Shown here: piece after piece, positions 26,937 through 35,478 of the stretch
How the letters are laid out: each line of letters begins with the position of its first letter
Position numbering within the stretch: the first letter of the stretch is position 1
Assembly: GCA_964564625.1 (NCBI GenBank)
Contig: CAZMBE010000007.1
Span: 39,438 to 103,437, forward strand
Length of the DNA stretch: 64,000 nucleotides
Reading direction: 5' to 3'
Origin: UBA2185 sp964564625
Lineage (GTDB): Bacteria > Desulfobacterota > Syntrophia > Syntrophales > UBA2185
The notes under the pieces: generated by a model
What the model saw: only the letters and a program-made list of their open reading frames with translations
The model's database searches: none
Told to the model about the DNA's origin: nothing
Made by a program: the position numbers and the translations under genes

Positions 26937-27230
26937 TTATTCTCCTGTTTTTTCCAACTTTGCCAGTCTTTCTTTTATTTCATCAAGCTCTTTTCGAGTG
27001 GGAATATTCATACGGTTCAGGAATCCGGTTACCCATTGCTCCATTTTCCCTTCAAAGTCTTTCTTTGCCTGCTTCGATTTTTCGACATATTCATCGACGG
27101 CTTCCTTTGCCTCCTTTTCTGTCATTTCACCCCTTTTTACGAGTTCATCCACAAACTCCTGGATCTTTTCCGTTGTCATAATGGCCAGCCCCGCACCTGC
27201 CATCGTCATCTTCCTCAGAAAATCCAACAT
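26937..27230 (-). CDS. Phasin-like coiled-coil protein
   Basis: A 97-residue protein, mostly charged helix, resembling PhaF/PhaI-type polyhydroxyalkanoate granule proteins. A hydrophobic amphipathic stretch near the N-terminus (MTMAGAGLAIMTTEKIQEFVDELV) is followed by EMTEKEAKEAVDEYVEKSKQ and a C-terminal heptad region (ELDEIKERLAKLEK) that would form a coiled coil. Start ATG 27230 has a strong Shine-Dalgarno (AAAGGAGG). No polyhydroxyalkanoate synthase is in the window, so the role is open. Placement just upstream of ubiB suggests a membrane or lipid-surface job. Confidence 0.72.
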   Translation of the reverse strand: MLDFLRKMTMAGAGLAIMTTEKIQEFVDELVKRGEMTEKEAKEAVDEYVEKSKQAKKDFEGKMEQWVTGFLNRMNIPTRKELDEIKERLAKLEKTGE

Positions 27231-27702
27231 GTTTATACCTCCTTTATTCTCTTTAGCCCACTGAGTTAATTTAATCTTTCCGCAGCAAACTGCGGATAAT
27301 CTTTGATCCCTAATGAATACCACTATTACCCATTCGCCCGCTTACCCCGCAGCACATTACGGGGCATGTGCACGCTTCCGGATTCAGCAAGGCTTTTCTA
27401 CTGGTAGTAAAACAAATCCGATTACTTATTGCCATTCTAACCTCCGACAAGAACTTTTGTGGACACGCCCGGATCCTGAACCAAGATATTTAAAGAATAG
27501 ATACCGTATAACGCACGATATGGTATGTGAAGCCGCTCACTGTGCTTTAACTTAGTGCAGCATGATAATTTTAAATTTATTATGCATAAATGTCAATCTA
27601 TTGGTTTCGCTCTGTTTTGTGGATAAGGTAATTGCGCTCCACATTCTCGTGTGATACATAGCGATACGAGGCGTTCGGCCATGACATGACTAAGGAGTGC
27701 GT
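27231..27702. other. Divergent intergenic region
   Basis: These 472 bases lie between the divergent phasin-like and acyl-CoA synthetase genes and must hold both promoters. An 80-codon open frame on + (27313-27555) has no Shine-Dalgarno and no recognisable content. An AT-rich part (about 27560-27600) is a likely promoter area, but no clear -35/-10 pair stands out. Confidence 0.5.
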
Positions 27703-29913
27703 ATGGATGCAACCGCGTTGATAAGGAAGGCAGCTCAAGAAGGAAGGACTGCCCTGACAGAGGCGGAATCGAAGCAATTGCTGCAATATTACAATGTGCC
27801 TGTTGTTGATGAGGTTGTAGCGACAGATTTAGATGAGGTTATTTCTCGGGCCGAGGCGAAAGGCTTCCCCGTGGTTCTCAAAGGTCTTGGTACCCGGCTG
27901 ACACATAAGACAGAACGCGGCCTTGTGAAGCTGAATTTAAAGAGTTCTGAGGACGTGCGTAACGCTGCGCTGGACATAATCAAGGCTGCCGGTGATGATC
28001 TGGAAGGATTTCTTTTCTACCAGATGGTAGAGGGCAGAAGGGAATTCATGGCCGGTCTCTTCCATGACGATCAGTTTGGGCCTGTCGTGATGTTTGGCTT
28101 GGGCGGTATATTTGCCGAAGCATTCGGTGACGTGGTGTTTCGGGTCGCGCCTCTCGGTGAAACTCACGCACGCGACATGGTGCATGAAATCCGGGCGACT
28201 GATTTTTTGGGAGATTTCCGCGGTGAGCACGCGGTCAACGAGGATCTGCTTGTCCGCACCCTGGTTGGATTATCCACGTTGGGTATTGAGCACCCGGAGG
28301 TGAGAGAAGTTGATGTGAATCCGTTGCTGGTAAGTCGGGATGGCCGGGTAACCGCGGTGGATGCCCTGGTCGTCCTTGGCAATCTGCCGTTACACAAGCC
28401 TGTGCGGCCCCACGCCGATCAGAAAAAAATCTGGAACATTCTCCAGCCCAGGTCGATCGCCTTTGTCGGCGCATCAGCGGCGTTCGGCAAGTGGGGCTTC
28501 GTACTTTTCACCAATGTCGCCGCCGGAAATTTCCGGGGGAAAATATACCTGGTCAATCCAAAAGGCGGCAAGATCGCAGGAATGCCCGTATTTACATCGG
28601 TAACAGATATTCCCGGTCCCGTAGACCTTGCCGTGGTGACGGTTCCCGCGGCGAAGGTCATCGACCTCATCCCCCAGTTTCGGGACAAGGGCATCGGAAG
28701 CATGCTTCTGGTAACATCCGGTTTCAGCGAAACCGGCAAAAAAGGATTACGCCTGGAAGAGCGGCTGCGAGAGGAGGCCCTCGAGGCCGGCATCATGATT
28801 CTTGGCCCCAATACGATGGGGATATGCAATCCTCATGAAAATTTTTTCTGCACATACCAGAATGTCCAGCCAAAGCCAGGGTCAACAACCCTGGTAACGC
28901 AATCCGGCAATCTTGGAACTCAGCTTTTAGTATTTGCTGAAACTGAAGGAATCGGTATCCGCGCGTTCATCGGATCCGGGAATGAAGCGATGATCACGAT
29001 TGAAGATTACATGGAGTGTCTCGAGCATGATGACCTTACAAAAACAGTAGTTCTATATATAGAAAGCCTTAAAGACGGAAGTCGCTTTTTTGAGACAACA
29101 AAAAGAATCTCCCGTAAAAAACCTGTTCTCATGCTTAAGGGAGGCCGCACCCGTGCAGGGAACCGCGCGGCTGCGAGTCATACAGGCGCATTGGCTTCTG
29201 ATATCAAGGTATTCGAAGCTGCATGCCGCCACGCAGGAGTTGTAATGGTAGAAACATCCGTGGAACTCCTCGATCTCTCTGCCGCATTTTCATCATTGCC
29301 GCCGGCAAAAGGCAACAGAGTTGCTATTATGACCTTAGGGGGAGGCTGGGGCGTTGTGACCTCAGACCTCTGCGCTGAACATGGTCTGGAAGTTCCCGAA
29401 CTATCGCCGAATATTATCTCACGGATTGATACAATTCTTCCACCTTACTGGAGCCGCTCCAATCCTGTCGATCTGGTAGCGGAAATGGATCTCTCCATTC
29501 CGATGATGCTGGTGGAAGAGTTAGTGAAATGGGAAGGGTGTGATGCCGTAATTCACCTCGGTATTCTCGGCCGTCGGTTATTTATAGAACGAATGATTGA
29601 ATCATCTCTTGCAGTTGATCCAACCGGTAACCGTCATTTTTTCGAAACGATCCCAACTCGATTAACTGAGTTTGAATTGGCTTACAGCGAGCATGTAGTC
29701 CATCTGATGGAGAAGCACGGCAAACCGATAATAGGTGTCAGCCTCCTGTCTGATGAGAATACCCGCATTATTACAGACATACGGGGAAGCCATTATAAAG
29801 GTGTATCATTCCTCACGCCTGAGAGGGCTGTAAAAGCCCTTGCCGGAATGCATGCCTACAAACGCTGGCTTGATCTTGAAGGGATTTCGCCGCAATGCAT
29901 ACGTGCTTCATAA
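27703..29913 (+). CDS. NDP-forming acyl-CoA synthetase (acetate-CoA ligase type), ATP-grasp first
   Basis: A 736-residue acyl-CoA synthetase (ADP-forming) that interconverts acyl-CoA + ADP + Pi and acid + CoA + ATP. The ATP-grasp (beta) part comes first, about 1-230 (AKGFPVVLKGLGTRLTHKTE). The CoA-binding alpha part follows: IAFVGASAAFGKWGF, TQSGNLGTQLL and GSGNEAMITIEDYMECL. It holds the SHTGALAS loop with the phospho-His. Many family members have alpha first, so this is the beta-alpha fusion order. ATG 27703 has AAGGAG five bases upstream. In a fermenter or syntroph it would conserve energy from acyl-CoA. Confidence 0.9.
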   Translation: MDATALIRKAAQEGRTALTEAESKQLLQYYNVPVVDEVVATDLDEVISRAEAKGFPVVLKGLGTRLTHKTERGLVKLNLKSSEDVRNAALDIIKAAGDDLEGFLFYQMVEGRREFMAGLFHDDQFGPVVMFGLGGIFAEAFGDVVFRVAPLGETHARDMVHEIRATDFLGDFRGEHAVNEDLLVRTLVGLSTLGIEHPEVREVDVNPLLVSRDGRVTAVDALVVLGNLPLHKPVRPHADQKKIWNILQPRSIAFVGASAAFGKWGFVLFTNVAAGNFRGKIYLVNPKGGKIAGMPVFTSVTDIPGPVDLAVVTVPAAKVIDLIPQFRDKGIGSMLLVTSGFSETGKKGLRLEERLREEALEAGIMILGPNTMGICNPHENFFCTYQNVQPKPGSTTLVTQSGNLGTQLLVFAETEGIGIRAFIGSGNEAMITIEDYMECLEHDDLTKTVVLYIESLKDGSRFFETTKRISRKKPVLMLKGGRTRAGNRAAASHTGALASDIKVFEAACRHAGVVMVETSVELLDLSAAFSSLPPAKGNRVAIMTLGGGWGVVTSDLCAEHGLEVPELSPNIISRIDTILPPYWSRSNPVDLVAEMDLSIPMMLVEELVKWEGCDAVIHLGILGRRLFIERMIESSLAVDPTGNRHFFETIPTRLTEFELAYSEHVVHLMEKHGKPIIGVSLLSDENTRIITDIRGSHYKGVSFLTPERAVKALAGMHAYKRWLDLEGISPQCIRAS

Positions 29914-29971
29914 TCAGATCCACGTCACGGGAAGCGGAATTTACCATCGCTCCTACCCCCTGCGGTATGCT

Positions 29972-30008
29972 AATATTACCTGTAATATCAATGAGTTATG
30001 GTAATATT
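29972..30008. repeat. AT-rich inverted repeat after the acyl-CoA synthetase gene
   Basis: AATATTACC and GGTAATATT form a nine-base stem around a 19-base loop, and a further ATATTAC/GTAATAT pair overlaps the left arm. Two T residues follow the right arm before GG. It could be a weak terminator or a protein-binding site. Confidence 0.35.
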
Positions 30009-30101
30009 TTGGTGTCAGCAAGTGTTCCCCCGCAAATATTTTCGTGCTGCTTTTGACTCATTTCAGTGTCGCACAGCATGGCAGTGCAGAAAAAGTGTTT
30101 C

Positions 30102-30548
30102 TCAGGCCTTTTTACGGTCTTCCACTCGGATTTCTATCACAACACGCCCCCACCCGCCGCACTCTATGCCTACATCAAAGCAGGCTGCCCGCTTGAATCT
30201 CATCTTATTCGGATCAGCACCGGCGTAAAGAAACTCCGTGGCGGTGAAAATCTGGGGTACAACCGCATTCAAAGCATACACACATATTCTTTTGGGGCAG
30301 AGGGCGGTTAAAAGGTTTCCCGCGCTGTCAAAATACAACGTATCGCCAACCTTATGCTGAGAGTTGCAGCCGCGTGACTCTACCACCTCTGCGATGATCG
30401 TCTTGTTTATCAGCTCAGGCACCCGGGATAAAATATCTTCGTTGCGAAGATTGTCCCGGAATTTTTTCATTTCGTCATCGTTATATCCCAACCGGTTTTG
30501 CATTATCTGCCACTTCATCGTCTCCCACATCGTATCTTTTGTACTCAT
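30102..30548 (-). CDS. TIGR04076-like small protein
   Basis: A 148-residue protein whose C-terminal half resembles the TIGR04076 family of unknown function. The marks are IIAEVVESRGCNSQHKVGD, then FDSAGNLLTALCPKRICVYAL, and the final ACFDVGIECGGWGRVVIEI with its paired cysteines. The N-terminal 50 residues are helical and not recognised. ATG 30548 has GGAGG seven bases upstream. It is the last gene of a three-gene minus-strand operon, 34 bases after the DNA glycosylase gene. Confidence 0.65.
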   Translation of the reverse strand: MSTKDTMWETMKWQIMQNRLGYNDDEMKKFRDNLRNEDILSRVPELINKTIIAEVVESRGCNSQHKVGDTLYFDSAGNLLTALCPKRICVYALNAVVPQIFTATEFLYAGADPNKMRFKRAACFDVGIECGGWGRVVIEIRVEDRKKA

Positions 30549-30582
30549 CAGGGTCCTCCATGGTTCAACATACTGAGTTTTA

Positions 30583-31014
30583 TTATAATCTTCTCTCCCA
30601 CCATTCAATGTCACCTGCGACAACATTGAAAAGAGGGTGAACTTCCGGTTTCAGAACCGTACTGATTTTTTGATACTGTGCCGGATCCCGCGTTTTCAAT
30701 TTCTTTTTAAGGTGTTGTAATTCATATTCGAGTTGTCCCTCTGTGACCAGGATTTTTGAACATCGGTGCTTAGCACCGATCTTGCCCGCGTCAAATCGGT
30801 ATCCACGCCTGGAAGCCTCCTTATACACATAATGGAGATAACAATCCATCGCCTTCACCGGATGCATATGAGATTTAAACCTTTCCAACTGGGGATGGTG
30901 CTTGTAGCCCACAGTCCGGTTTTGAAGAACTTTCCGGGCAAGTAAGCCTTCACGCCAGAGAGCCAGGAGACCCTTCGCATCAAGATACCCTGGATGTAAA
31001 CACCACAAACGCAC
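30583..31014 (-). CDS. Pyrimidine-dimer DNA glycosylase, T4 endonuclease V-like
   Basis: A 143-residue protein of the Pyr_excise family (T4 endonuclease V, DenV), which cuts the glycosidic bond of UV-induced pyrimidine dimers and then the backbone. The N-terminus VRLWCLHPGYLDAKGLLALWREGLLA is the bacterial family start, with the Glu of WREGLL matching the catalytic Glu23 of DenV. GYKHHPQLERF and HPVKAMDCYLHYVYKEASRRGY continue the match. GTG 31014 is preferred over GTG 31029 because it restores the MRLW start of the family and has GGAG nine bases upstream. Start choice matters here, since DenV uses its N-terminal amine as nucleophile. Confidence 0.85.
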   Translation of the reverse strand: MRLWCLHPGYLDAKGLLALWREGLLARKVLQNRTVGYKHHPQLERFKSHMHPVKAMDCYLHYVYKEASRRGYRFDAGKIGAKHRCSKILVTEGQLEYELQHLKKKLKTRDPAQYQKISTVLKPEVHPLFNVVAGDIEWWERRL

Positions 31015-31046
31015 AGACTCTATCTCCACACTATTCCTGAAAATGG

Positions 31047-31499
31047 TTATGCGTGCTTCCCTGTTATACGTGCTATAACCACCTTGATTATCGCTGTTTT
31101 TGTTACAATATCGTCAGGAAAAGTATATCTCTTGCCGGAATACTGAGCCATCAGAATCTCTAAAGCTTTCCTTTTCCCTTCCTTGTCATTCACCATCTCT
31201 GCGACTCCAAAGCCTATGACACTGCGATACGTGATACCCCACTTACATCCCTGCTCTGATTCCTTCATTTCCCCTGGGATATCGAACTCGACGCAAACCT
31301 GGTTGTGTATATGAAGTATATCGATCTTTCTACCCACAGATGCGCTGTGAAAGTACAATGCCTCCCCGTCATATCCAAAGCACAGTGGGACGATGTATGG
31401 CTCTTTACCATCATACAATCCCAAACGACAAACCCGGCACTGGCGTATGATGTCATCAATCTCCTTTCTGTCTGTGATTTCATCCTTGCGTCGTCTCAT
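31047..31499 (-). CDS. Pyridoxamine 5'-phosphate oxidase-like flavoprotein (NimA-type)
   Basis: A 150-residue split-barrel flavin-binding protein. RVCRLGLYDGKEPYIVPLCFGYDGEALYFHSASVGRKIDIL (about 24-65) is typical of the NimA/pyridoxamine oxidase-like group, and VCVEFDIPGE and TYRSVIGFGVAEMV follow. These reduce nitro compounds or bind heme or F420; the substrate is unknown. ATG 31499 has GAGG upstream. First gene of the operon with the DNA glycosylase and TIGR04076 genes. Confidence 0.85.
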   Translation of the reverse strand: MRRRKDEITDRKEIDDIIRQCRVCRLGLYDGKEPYIVPLCFGYDGEALYFHSASVGRKIDILHIHNQVCVEFDIPGEMKESEQGCKWGITYRSVIGFGVAEMVNDKEGKRKALEILMAQYSGKRYTFPDDIVTKTAIIKVVIARITGKHA

Positions 31500-31837
31500 A
31501 ATTACCTCGTAGAAACCAATCTCCAATGCTGGGTAAGAGAGAGTCCATTTTACGACCCCTTCGAGTGTTAGCGGCGTGAAAATGGATCTGCAAAGTTTTT
31601 GACTTACATCGATCTGCGATTTTTAAAATACTATCTTTTTCAAAAAATACAAGTGTTTTCATGTTGTTCTGTTTTATCAGTAACGTCCCTGTTCACTCAT
31701 CGGCAGGTCGGTCGTCTTAATTACCAACATCAGAAAAAGACTCTTGCCATAGAAGCCAGGGAAGTGTATTTACCGGTGTGACGCATGATCCTTAAGATAA
31801 ATGAATGAATACGTGAACTACAGGAGTGCTGTGTACT
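31500..31837. other. Divergent intergenic region with a short repeat
   Basis: These 338 bases lie between the divergent PPOX-like and fabD genes. They contain a 20-base stretch (31684-31703) that recurs at 62061-62080. A TTGACT (31599-31604) with an AT-rich block 17-19 bases on (about 31622-31629) could be a + strand promoter, but it is far from fabD. No gene is seen. Confidence 0.45.
31684..31703. repeat. 20-base repeat, copy 1
   Basis: The sequence cgtccctgttcactcatcgg is identical to 62061-62080. There it spans the stop codon of the amidotransferase gene; here it is intergenic. Flanks differ on both sides. A chance 20-base match in 64 kb is unlikely. Confidence 0.6.
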
Positions 31838-32785
31838 ATGATGAAAGATACAATTGCGGTTGCATTTCCTGGTCAGGGGGCGCAGCGGCCAGGTATGGGG
31901 AAGGATTTCTACGATAATGTCGCGGCAAGCCGTGAGGTATATCATGAAGCATCCCAGGCAGCCGGGTGGGATATTGCGGCTATGTGCTTCGGTGAAGATG
32001 AACACTTAAACCTTACGGAATTTACCCAGCCCTGCATTCTGACAACGGAAATTGCTATGCTCCGAGGTTTGCAGGCCCTTTTCAGATTTTCCCCAGTTCT
32101 CTTCGGAGGCCACAGTCTCGGTGAATTTAGCGCTCTGGTTGCTGCCGGTGCCATTCCCTTATCTGAGGCGGTGCGGATCGTTCAGATTCGTGGCCGTCTC
32201 ATGCAGGAGGCCGTACCCGTCGGTATTGGGGCCATGGCGGCGGTGATTTCCGACAATGTGGACATCGCACACATCCGGTTGGCCCTGAAGGATCTTCCCA
32301 TCGATATCGCAAACATAAATTCCGCCAACCAGGTAGTCATCAGTGGTGAAGCCGGAGCAATGCCCGAGGCGGAAACCAGGTTGAAGAAGAGACTGGCCGA
32401 TGACACGCCGTTTCGCTTTATATTGCTCAATGTGAGCGCCCCATTCCATAGTCGTTTTATGACTGCGATTGTCGAACCGTTTAGAGATACTCTGCGGACA
32501 GTCGGCAAGGGTATGGAGCACGAAAAGTCATCCGCCGTAACCTCGAATTTCAAGGGAGGATTTCATTCGGGCCTCTATGAGGATCTCATTCACAACTTAG
32601 TGTCCCAGCTGAACAACTCTGTGTTGTGGATGGATAATATGAAGAGCCTTACAGCACAGGCGGGTGTAATCTATGAGGTTGGACCTGGTCGGCCCCTGCG
32701 CGATTTTTTCAGGACCATCAATGTAAGCTGCACATCGATAACGAACCTTAGAACGGCTGAGCGCTCATTTTCGCAGGGTAGCTGA
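31838..32785 (+). CDS. fabD: Malonyl-CoA:ACP transacylase FabD
   Basis: FabD moves malonyl from CoA to acyl carrier protein for fatty acid synthesis. The 315-residue protein has AVAFPGQGAQRPGMGKDFY at the start, the nucleophile GHSLGEFSAL, the Arg/Gln sites (VQIRGRLMQEA), and the catalytic His in SAPFHSRFM. It is divergent from typical FabD in the middle part. CAGGAG is about 11 bases before ATG 31838; an in-frame GTG sits at 31826. No other fab gene is near. Its stop overlaps the start of the glutaminyl cyclase gene (TGATG), so the two are coupled. Confidence 0.86.
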   Translation: MMKDTIAVAFPGQGAQRPGMGKDFYDNVAASREVYHEASQAAGWDIAAMCFGEDEHLNLTEFTQPCILTTEIAMLRGLQALFRFSPVLFGGHSLGEFSALVAAGAIPLSEAVRIVQIRGRLMQEAVPVGIGAMAAVISDNVDIAHIRLALKDLPIDIANINSANQVVISGEAGAMPEAETRLKKRLADDTPFRFILLNVSAPFHSRFMTAIVEPFRDTLRTVGKGMEHEKSSAVTSNFKGGFHSGLYEDLIHNLVSQLNNSVLWMDNMKSLTAQAGVIYEVGPGRPLRDFFRTINVSCTSITNLRTAERSFSQGS

Positions 32786-33642
32786 TGGCTTCAAAAAATA
32801 TTTTCTTTATCCTTATCGTTGCATTGCTTCTTGCATCAGGAATCATCTTCCCAAGGTCAGGAACGCTTGCTCTTCTCAACAGCATGGGGAACGCCTATCA
32901 TCTCTATGCGAGATCGGACCCCACACATGCAGGCAAAACGGGAACGCCCCTTCATGGTTTCCGCGTAGTGGCAATCTATCCTCACGATCCTGAAGCCTTC
33001 ACACAGGGACTTGTGTTCCATAAGGGACACATCTATGAAGGTACAGGACTTTACGGGCATTCAACATTGCGTAAAGTTGAACTGGCAACAGGAAGGATTG
33101 TAAAAGTCCATCGCCTCCCGGAAAAGTATTTCGGTGAGGGGATCACTATGTGTCGGAAAAGGCTGGTACAACTGACATGGCAGTCAAAAACCGGTTTTAT
33201 TTATGACCCCCGATCATTTCGCGTCCTGGGAAGTTTTTCCTACCCGACGGAAGGATGGGGAATCACCTGTGACGGCAATAATCTAATTATGAGCGATGGG
33301 ACGGCTATCCTGCGTTTCCTTAATCCCCTGACATTCAAAGTAGTGAAACAGATCAAAGTCATGGATCGAGGTAAAGCAGTGCCGTATGTCAATGAACTCG
33401 AATATATTAAGGGTGAAATCTACGCGAATATCTGGGATACGAGTTATATAGCCAGAATTTGCCCGCGCACAGGACATGTGTTAGGCTGGATCGATCTCAG
33501 GGAATTATACCACTACGTGGGTGTGAATAGAAAGGCGGATGTCCTGAACGGCATCGCGTATGACCCCGAAAATGACCGGTTGTTCGTGACGGGGAAGTAT
33601 TGGCCGAATATCTTTGAGATCCGGACAGAGGCCTTGAAATAG
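32785..33642 (+). CDS. Glutaminyl-peptide cyclotransferase, plant/bacterial beta-propeller type
   Basis: A 285-residue glutamine cyclotransferase, which turns N-terminal Gln into pyroglutamate. The N-terminus has a signal or anchor helix (about 7-25), so it is exported. The domain starts with VVAIYPHDPEAFTQGLVFHKGHIYEGTGLYG (about 54-84), then EKYFGEGITM, PTEGWGITCDG, YVNELEYIKGEIYANIWDT and ADVLNGIAYDP, each a family mark. Its ATG overlaps the fabD stop. The coupling to fabD is odd, and its target proteins are unknown. Length fits the family. Confidence 0.88.
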   Translation: MASKNIFFILIVALLLASGIIFPRSGTLALLNSMGNAYHLYARSDPTHAGKTGTPLHGFRVVAIYPHDPEAFTQGLVFHKGHIYEGTGLYGHSTLRKVELATGRIVKVHRLPEKYFGEGITMCRKRLVQLTWQSKTGFIYDPRSFRVLGSFSYPTEGWGITCDGNNLIMSDGTAILRFLNPLTFKVVKQIKVMDRGKAVPYVNELEYIKGEIYANIWDTSYIARICPRTGHVLGWIDLRELYHYVGVNRKADVLNGIAYDPENDRLFVTGKYWPNIFEIRTEALK

Positions 33643-33651
33643 ATGGTAATA

Positions 33652-34338
33652 TTATAATAAAGGATCTTTCCAACCTTGTTTCTCGTCATCCATTATCTGA
33701 TTTTCCTTCATGCGCTGTTCAATCTGCTTTCGCATTCTCTCAAAGCCCTCACTATCCAGTTCTTTAGGAACATATACGGGATCATCCCATCTTGCGACCA
33801 CCGTACTGAAAGGTTTGGGAATGACAGTGCGATCCCAGCTATTCAAAATCCAGGCGCGGTTACAGGATATATATACGGGAAAAATTGGCACTGCCGATAA
33901 TTGGGCCATTACAATCAACCCGGGTTTCACAACACCTCTCGGCCCTCTCGGCCCATCCAATACATGCACCGCCATTTGATTATGAGTCAGATCTTCGACC
34001 ATAGCAGCAAGCGCTTCCTTGCCACCCCGGGAACTTGATCCCCTGATCGGTCGAAAATTAAAGCGGCTGTACACTTTGGCTATCATATCTCCATCACGGC
34101 TCTGACTGATCATGACGGATGGCTTGTATGCACCAAACCGTCTGGCATAGCCCATACAAACCAGGATGCGCTGGTGCCAGATCGCTGTTATGATCTTATG
34201 GCCCTTCTTCAAGTGATTCAACACGATCTCCTCATTGACAGGCCTGATCCTCATCGGGGCAAAGTAAGCCCGAAGAATGTAGTAAGCACAGGGAATGAGG
34301 CCATACTTCAGGGCGAAACGTGAAAGGTTTTTAAACAT
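33652..34338 (-). CDS. Lysophospholipid acyltransferase-like protein (DUF374)
   Basis: A 228-residue DUF374 protein, related to Lpx/PlsC acyltransferases. IITAIWHQRILVC stands in the place of the HX4D catalytic motif, and SQSRDGDMIAKV, GSSSRGGKEAL, VLDGPRGPRGVVKPGLI and VPIFPVYISCNRAW are family motifs. It may act on lipid A or other envelope lipids. ATG 34338 comes one base after the stop of the PHP gene, with GAGGAAG as Shine-Dalgarno inside it, so it is the last gene of a coupled cluster. Confidence 0.82.
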   Translation of the reverse strand: MFKNLSRFALKYGLIPCAYYILRAYFAPMRIRPVNEEIVLNHLKKGHKIITAIWHQRILVCMGYARRFGAYKPSVMISQSRDGDMIAKVYSRFNFRPIRGSSSRGGKEALAAMVEDLTHNQMAVHVLDGPRGPRGVVKPGLIVMAQLSAVPIFPVYISCNRAWILNSWDRTVIPKPFSTVVARWDDPVYVPKELDSEGFERMRKQIEQRMKENQIMDDEKQGWKDPLL

Positions 34339-34339
34339 A

Positions 34340-35419
34340 TCATGCTTCCTCAATCACTTTTTTAACGTAAATAGGATTCGAAAATATCCAGGGCAGGTAC
34401 TTTCCAAATATTTTAAGGTATGCTTCGGCTCTATACACCCCCGGCTGTCTTATGTTGCACCGAAGTTTATGAGTGACCTCCTCCCGGAAAAGAATTCCAT
34501 CTCTTATAATGCGGACCTTCGCGATCGACGGCATAATCGCGGAAAGGCACGCTTCATTATCGAGGATAAATTCATCACCCATGATCGCCTCACGATTCTT
34601 ATCAGCTAAAGTATATGAGAATCCCTTGGATTCACGATAGTACTCTGCTGCCACATATGCCCTTCCCTGTTTGAGAGCGCGTAACAGTAATTCACTATCC
34701 CTCTTGTCGTCTTTGGCAAATGGTTTTTCTGTTATCACATGCGTTCTTAATAATTTAAAGGCTTTCGTGAAAGGAAAAACAGAAACGTTTAACCCCATGA
34801 CTCTTTGCACGGAATCGTGGTTGTCGAGCTCGCCGATGCCAACAACTTTGTGATTCTGGTTCAGTTGATCCCAGCGCAGGAGGGTTTCCTTTTTAGGTCC
34901 TTTCAGAAAAAAAGCCGGATACAAATAACTGAAAAGAGTTTTGAGATATCCTGACAGAGTGCTCTGCCAGTCAGACATGAAGTCCCATATTCCCATGCCT
35001 GTATATCCTGTTGCCTCCCAGCGCACCCAGGGGAAATGTTTCACGTGAAACATTTTTGTTCCCCCGTGATCGGGGTGGGCAATGAAACCGATTCCCCCCT
35101 GCTCCCGCACATGATCGATGTATATTTGGGGGTCCATATCCCGCTCGTCTTCAGGAATAATCACGGGGGTATTGGTACGAAAGGCTATGTAGTGGTTGAA
35201 ACGGGGGGAAATTTCCTGCCCAACGATCAGCAGTGTAGTGTCATGCCACCCCTCAAATCCCTCTTCTCTTGCCCGCAGGTTGGCGTGGTCCGTAAGCATG
35301 ACAAAGTCAATGCCGTTAATCCGCGCCGCCTCCAGAATGTCCGGCACAGGAGTCCTGCCATCAAATGAATAAACTGAATGGATGTGAATAACACCGGTGT
35401 AGTCGTATAGGTAAGACAT
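34340..35419 (-). CDS. PHP-domain phosphoesterase
   Basis: A 359-residue PHP-domain protein. The metal site starts with HIHSVYSFDG (His12, His14), then MLTDHANL and VGQEISP, and FIAHPDHGG gives the next His. The C-terminal part (after about 250) forms a beta-rich region with no known name. It probably hydrolyses a phosphoester; the substrate is unknown. The stop nearly touches the start of the DUF374 gene. The pairing of PHP and DUF374 may point to lipid metabolism. Confidence 0.82.
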   Translation of the reverse strand: MSYLYDYTGVIHIHSVYSFDGRTPVPDILEAARINGIDFVMLTDHANLRAREEGFEGWHDTTLLIVGQEISPRFNHYIAFRTNTPVIIPEDERDMDPQIYIDHVREQGGIGFIAHPDHGGTKMFHVKHFPWVRWEATGYTGMGIWDFMSDWQSTLSGYLKTLFSYLYPAFFLKGPKKETLLRWDQLNQNHKVVGIGELDNHDSVQRVMGLNVSVFPFTKAFKLLRTHVITEKPFAKDDKRDSELLLRALKQGRAYVAAEYYRESKGFSYTLADKNREAIMGDEFILDNEACLSAIMPSIAKVRIIRDGILFREEVTHKLRCNIRQPGVYRAEAYLKIFGKYLPWIFSNPIYVKKVIEEA

Positions 35420-35478
35420 GCAATCCTGATTGCCTGCCGGCTGCGCATCGCCCCAACATACATGTTAGAAACGCTGCA

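Noticed and set aside
27313..27555. 80-codon open frame on + in the phasin/acyl-CoA synthetase gap
   Set aside because: No Shine-Dalgarno, no recognisable motif and unusual composition; likely chance.
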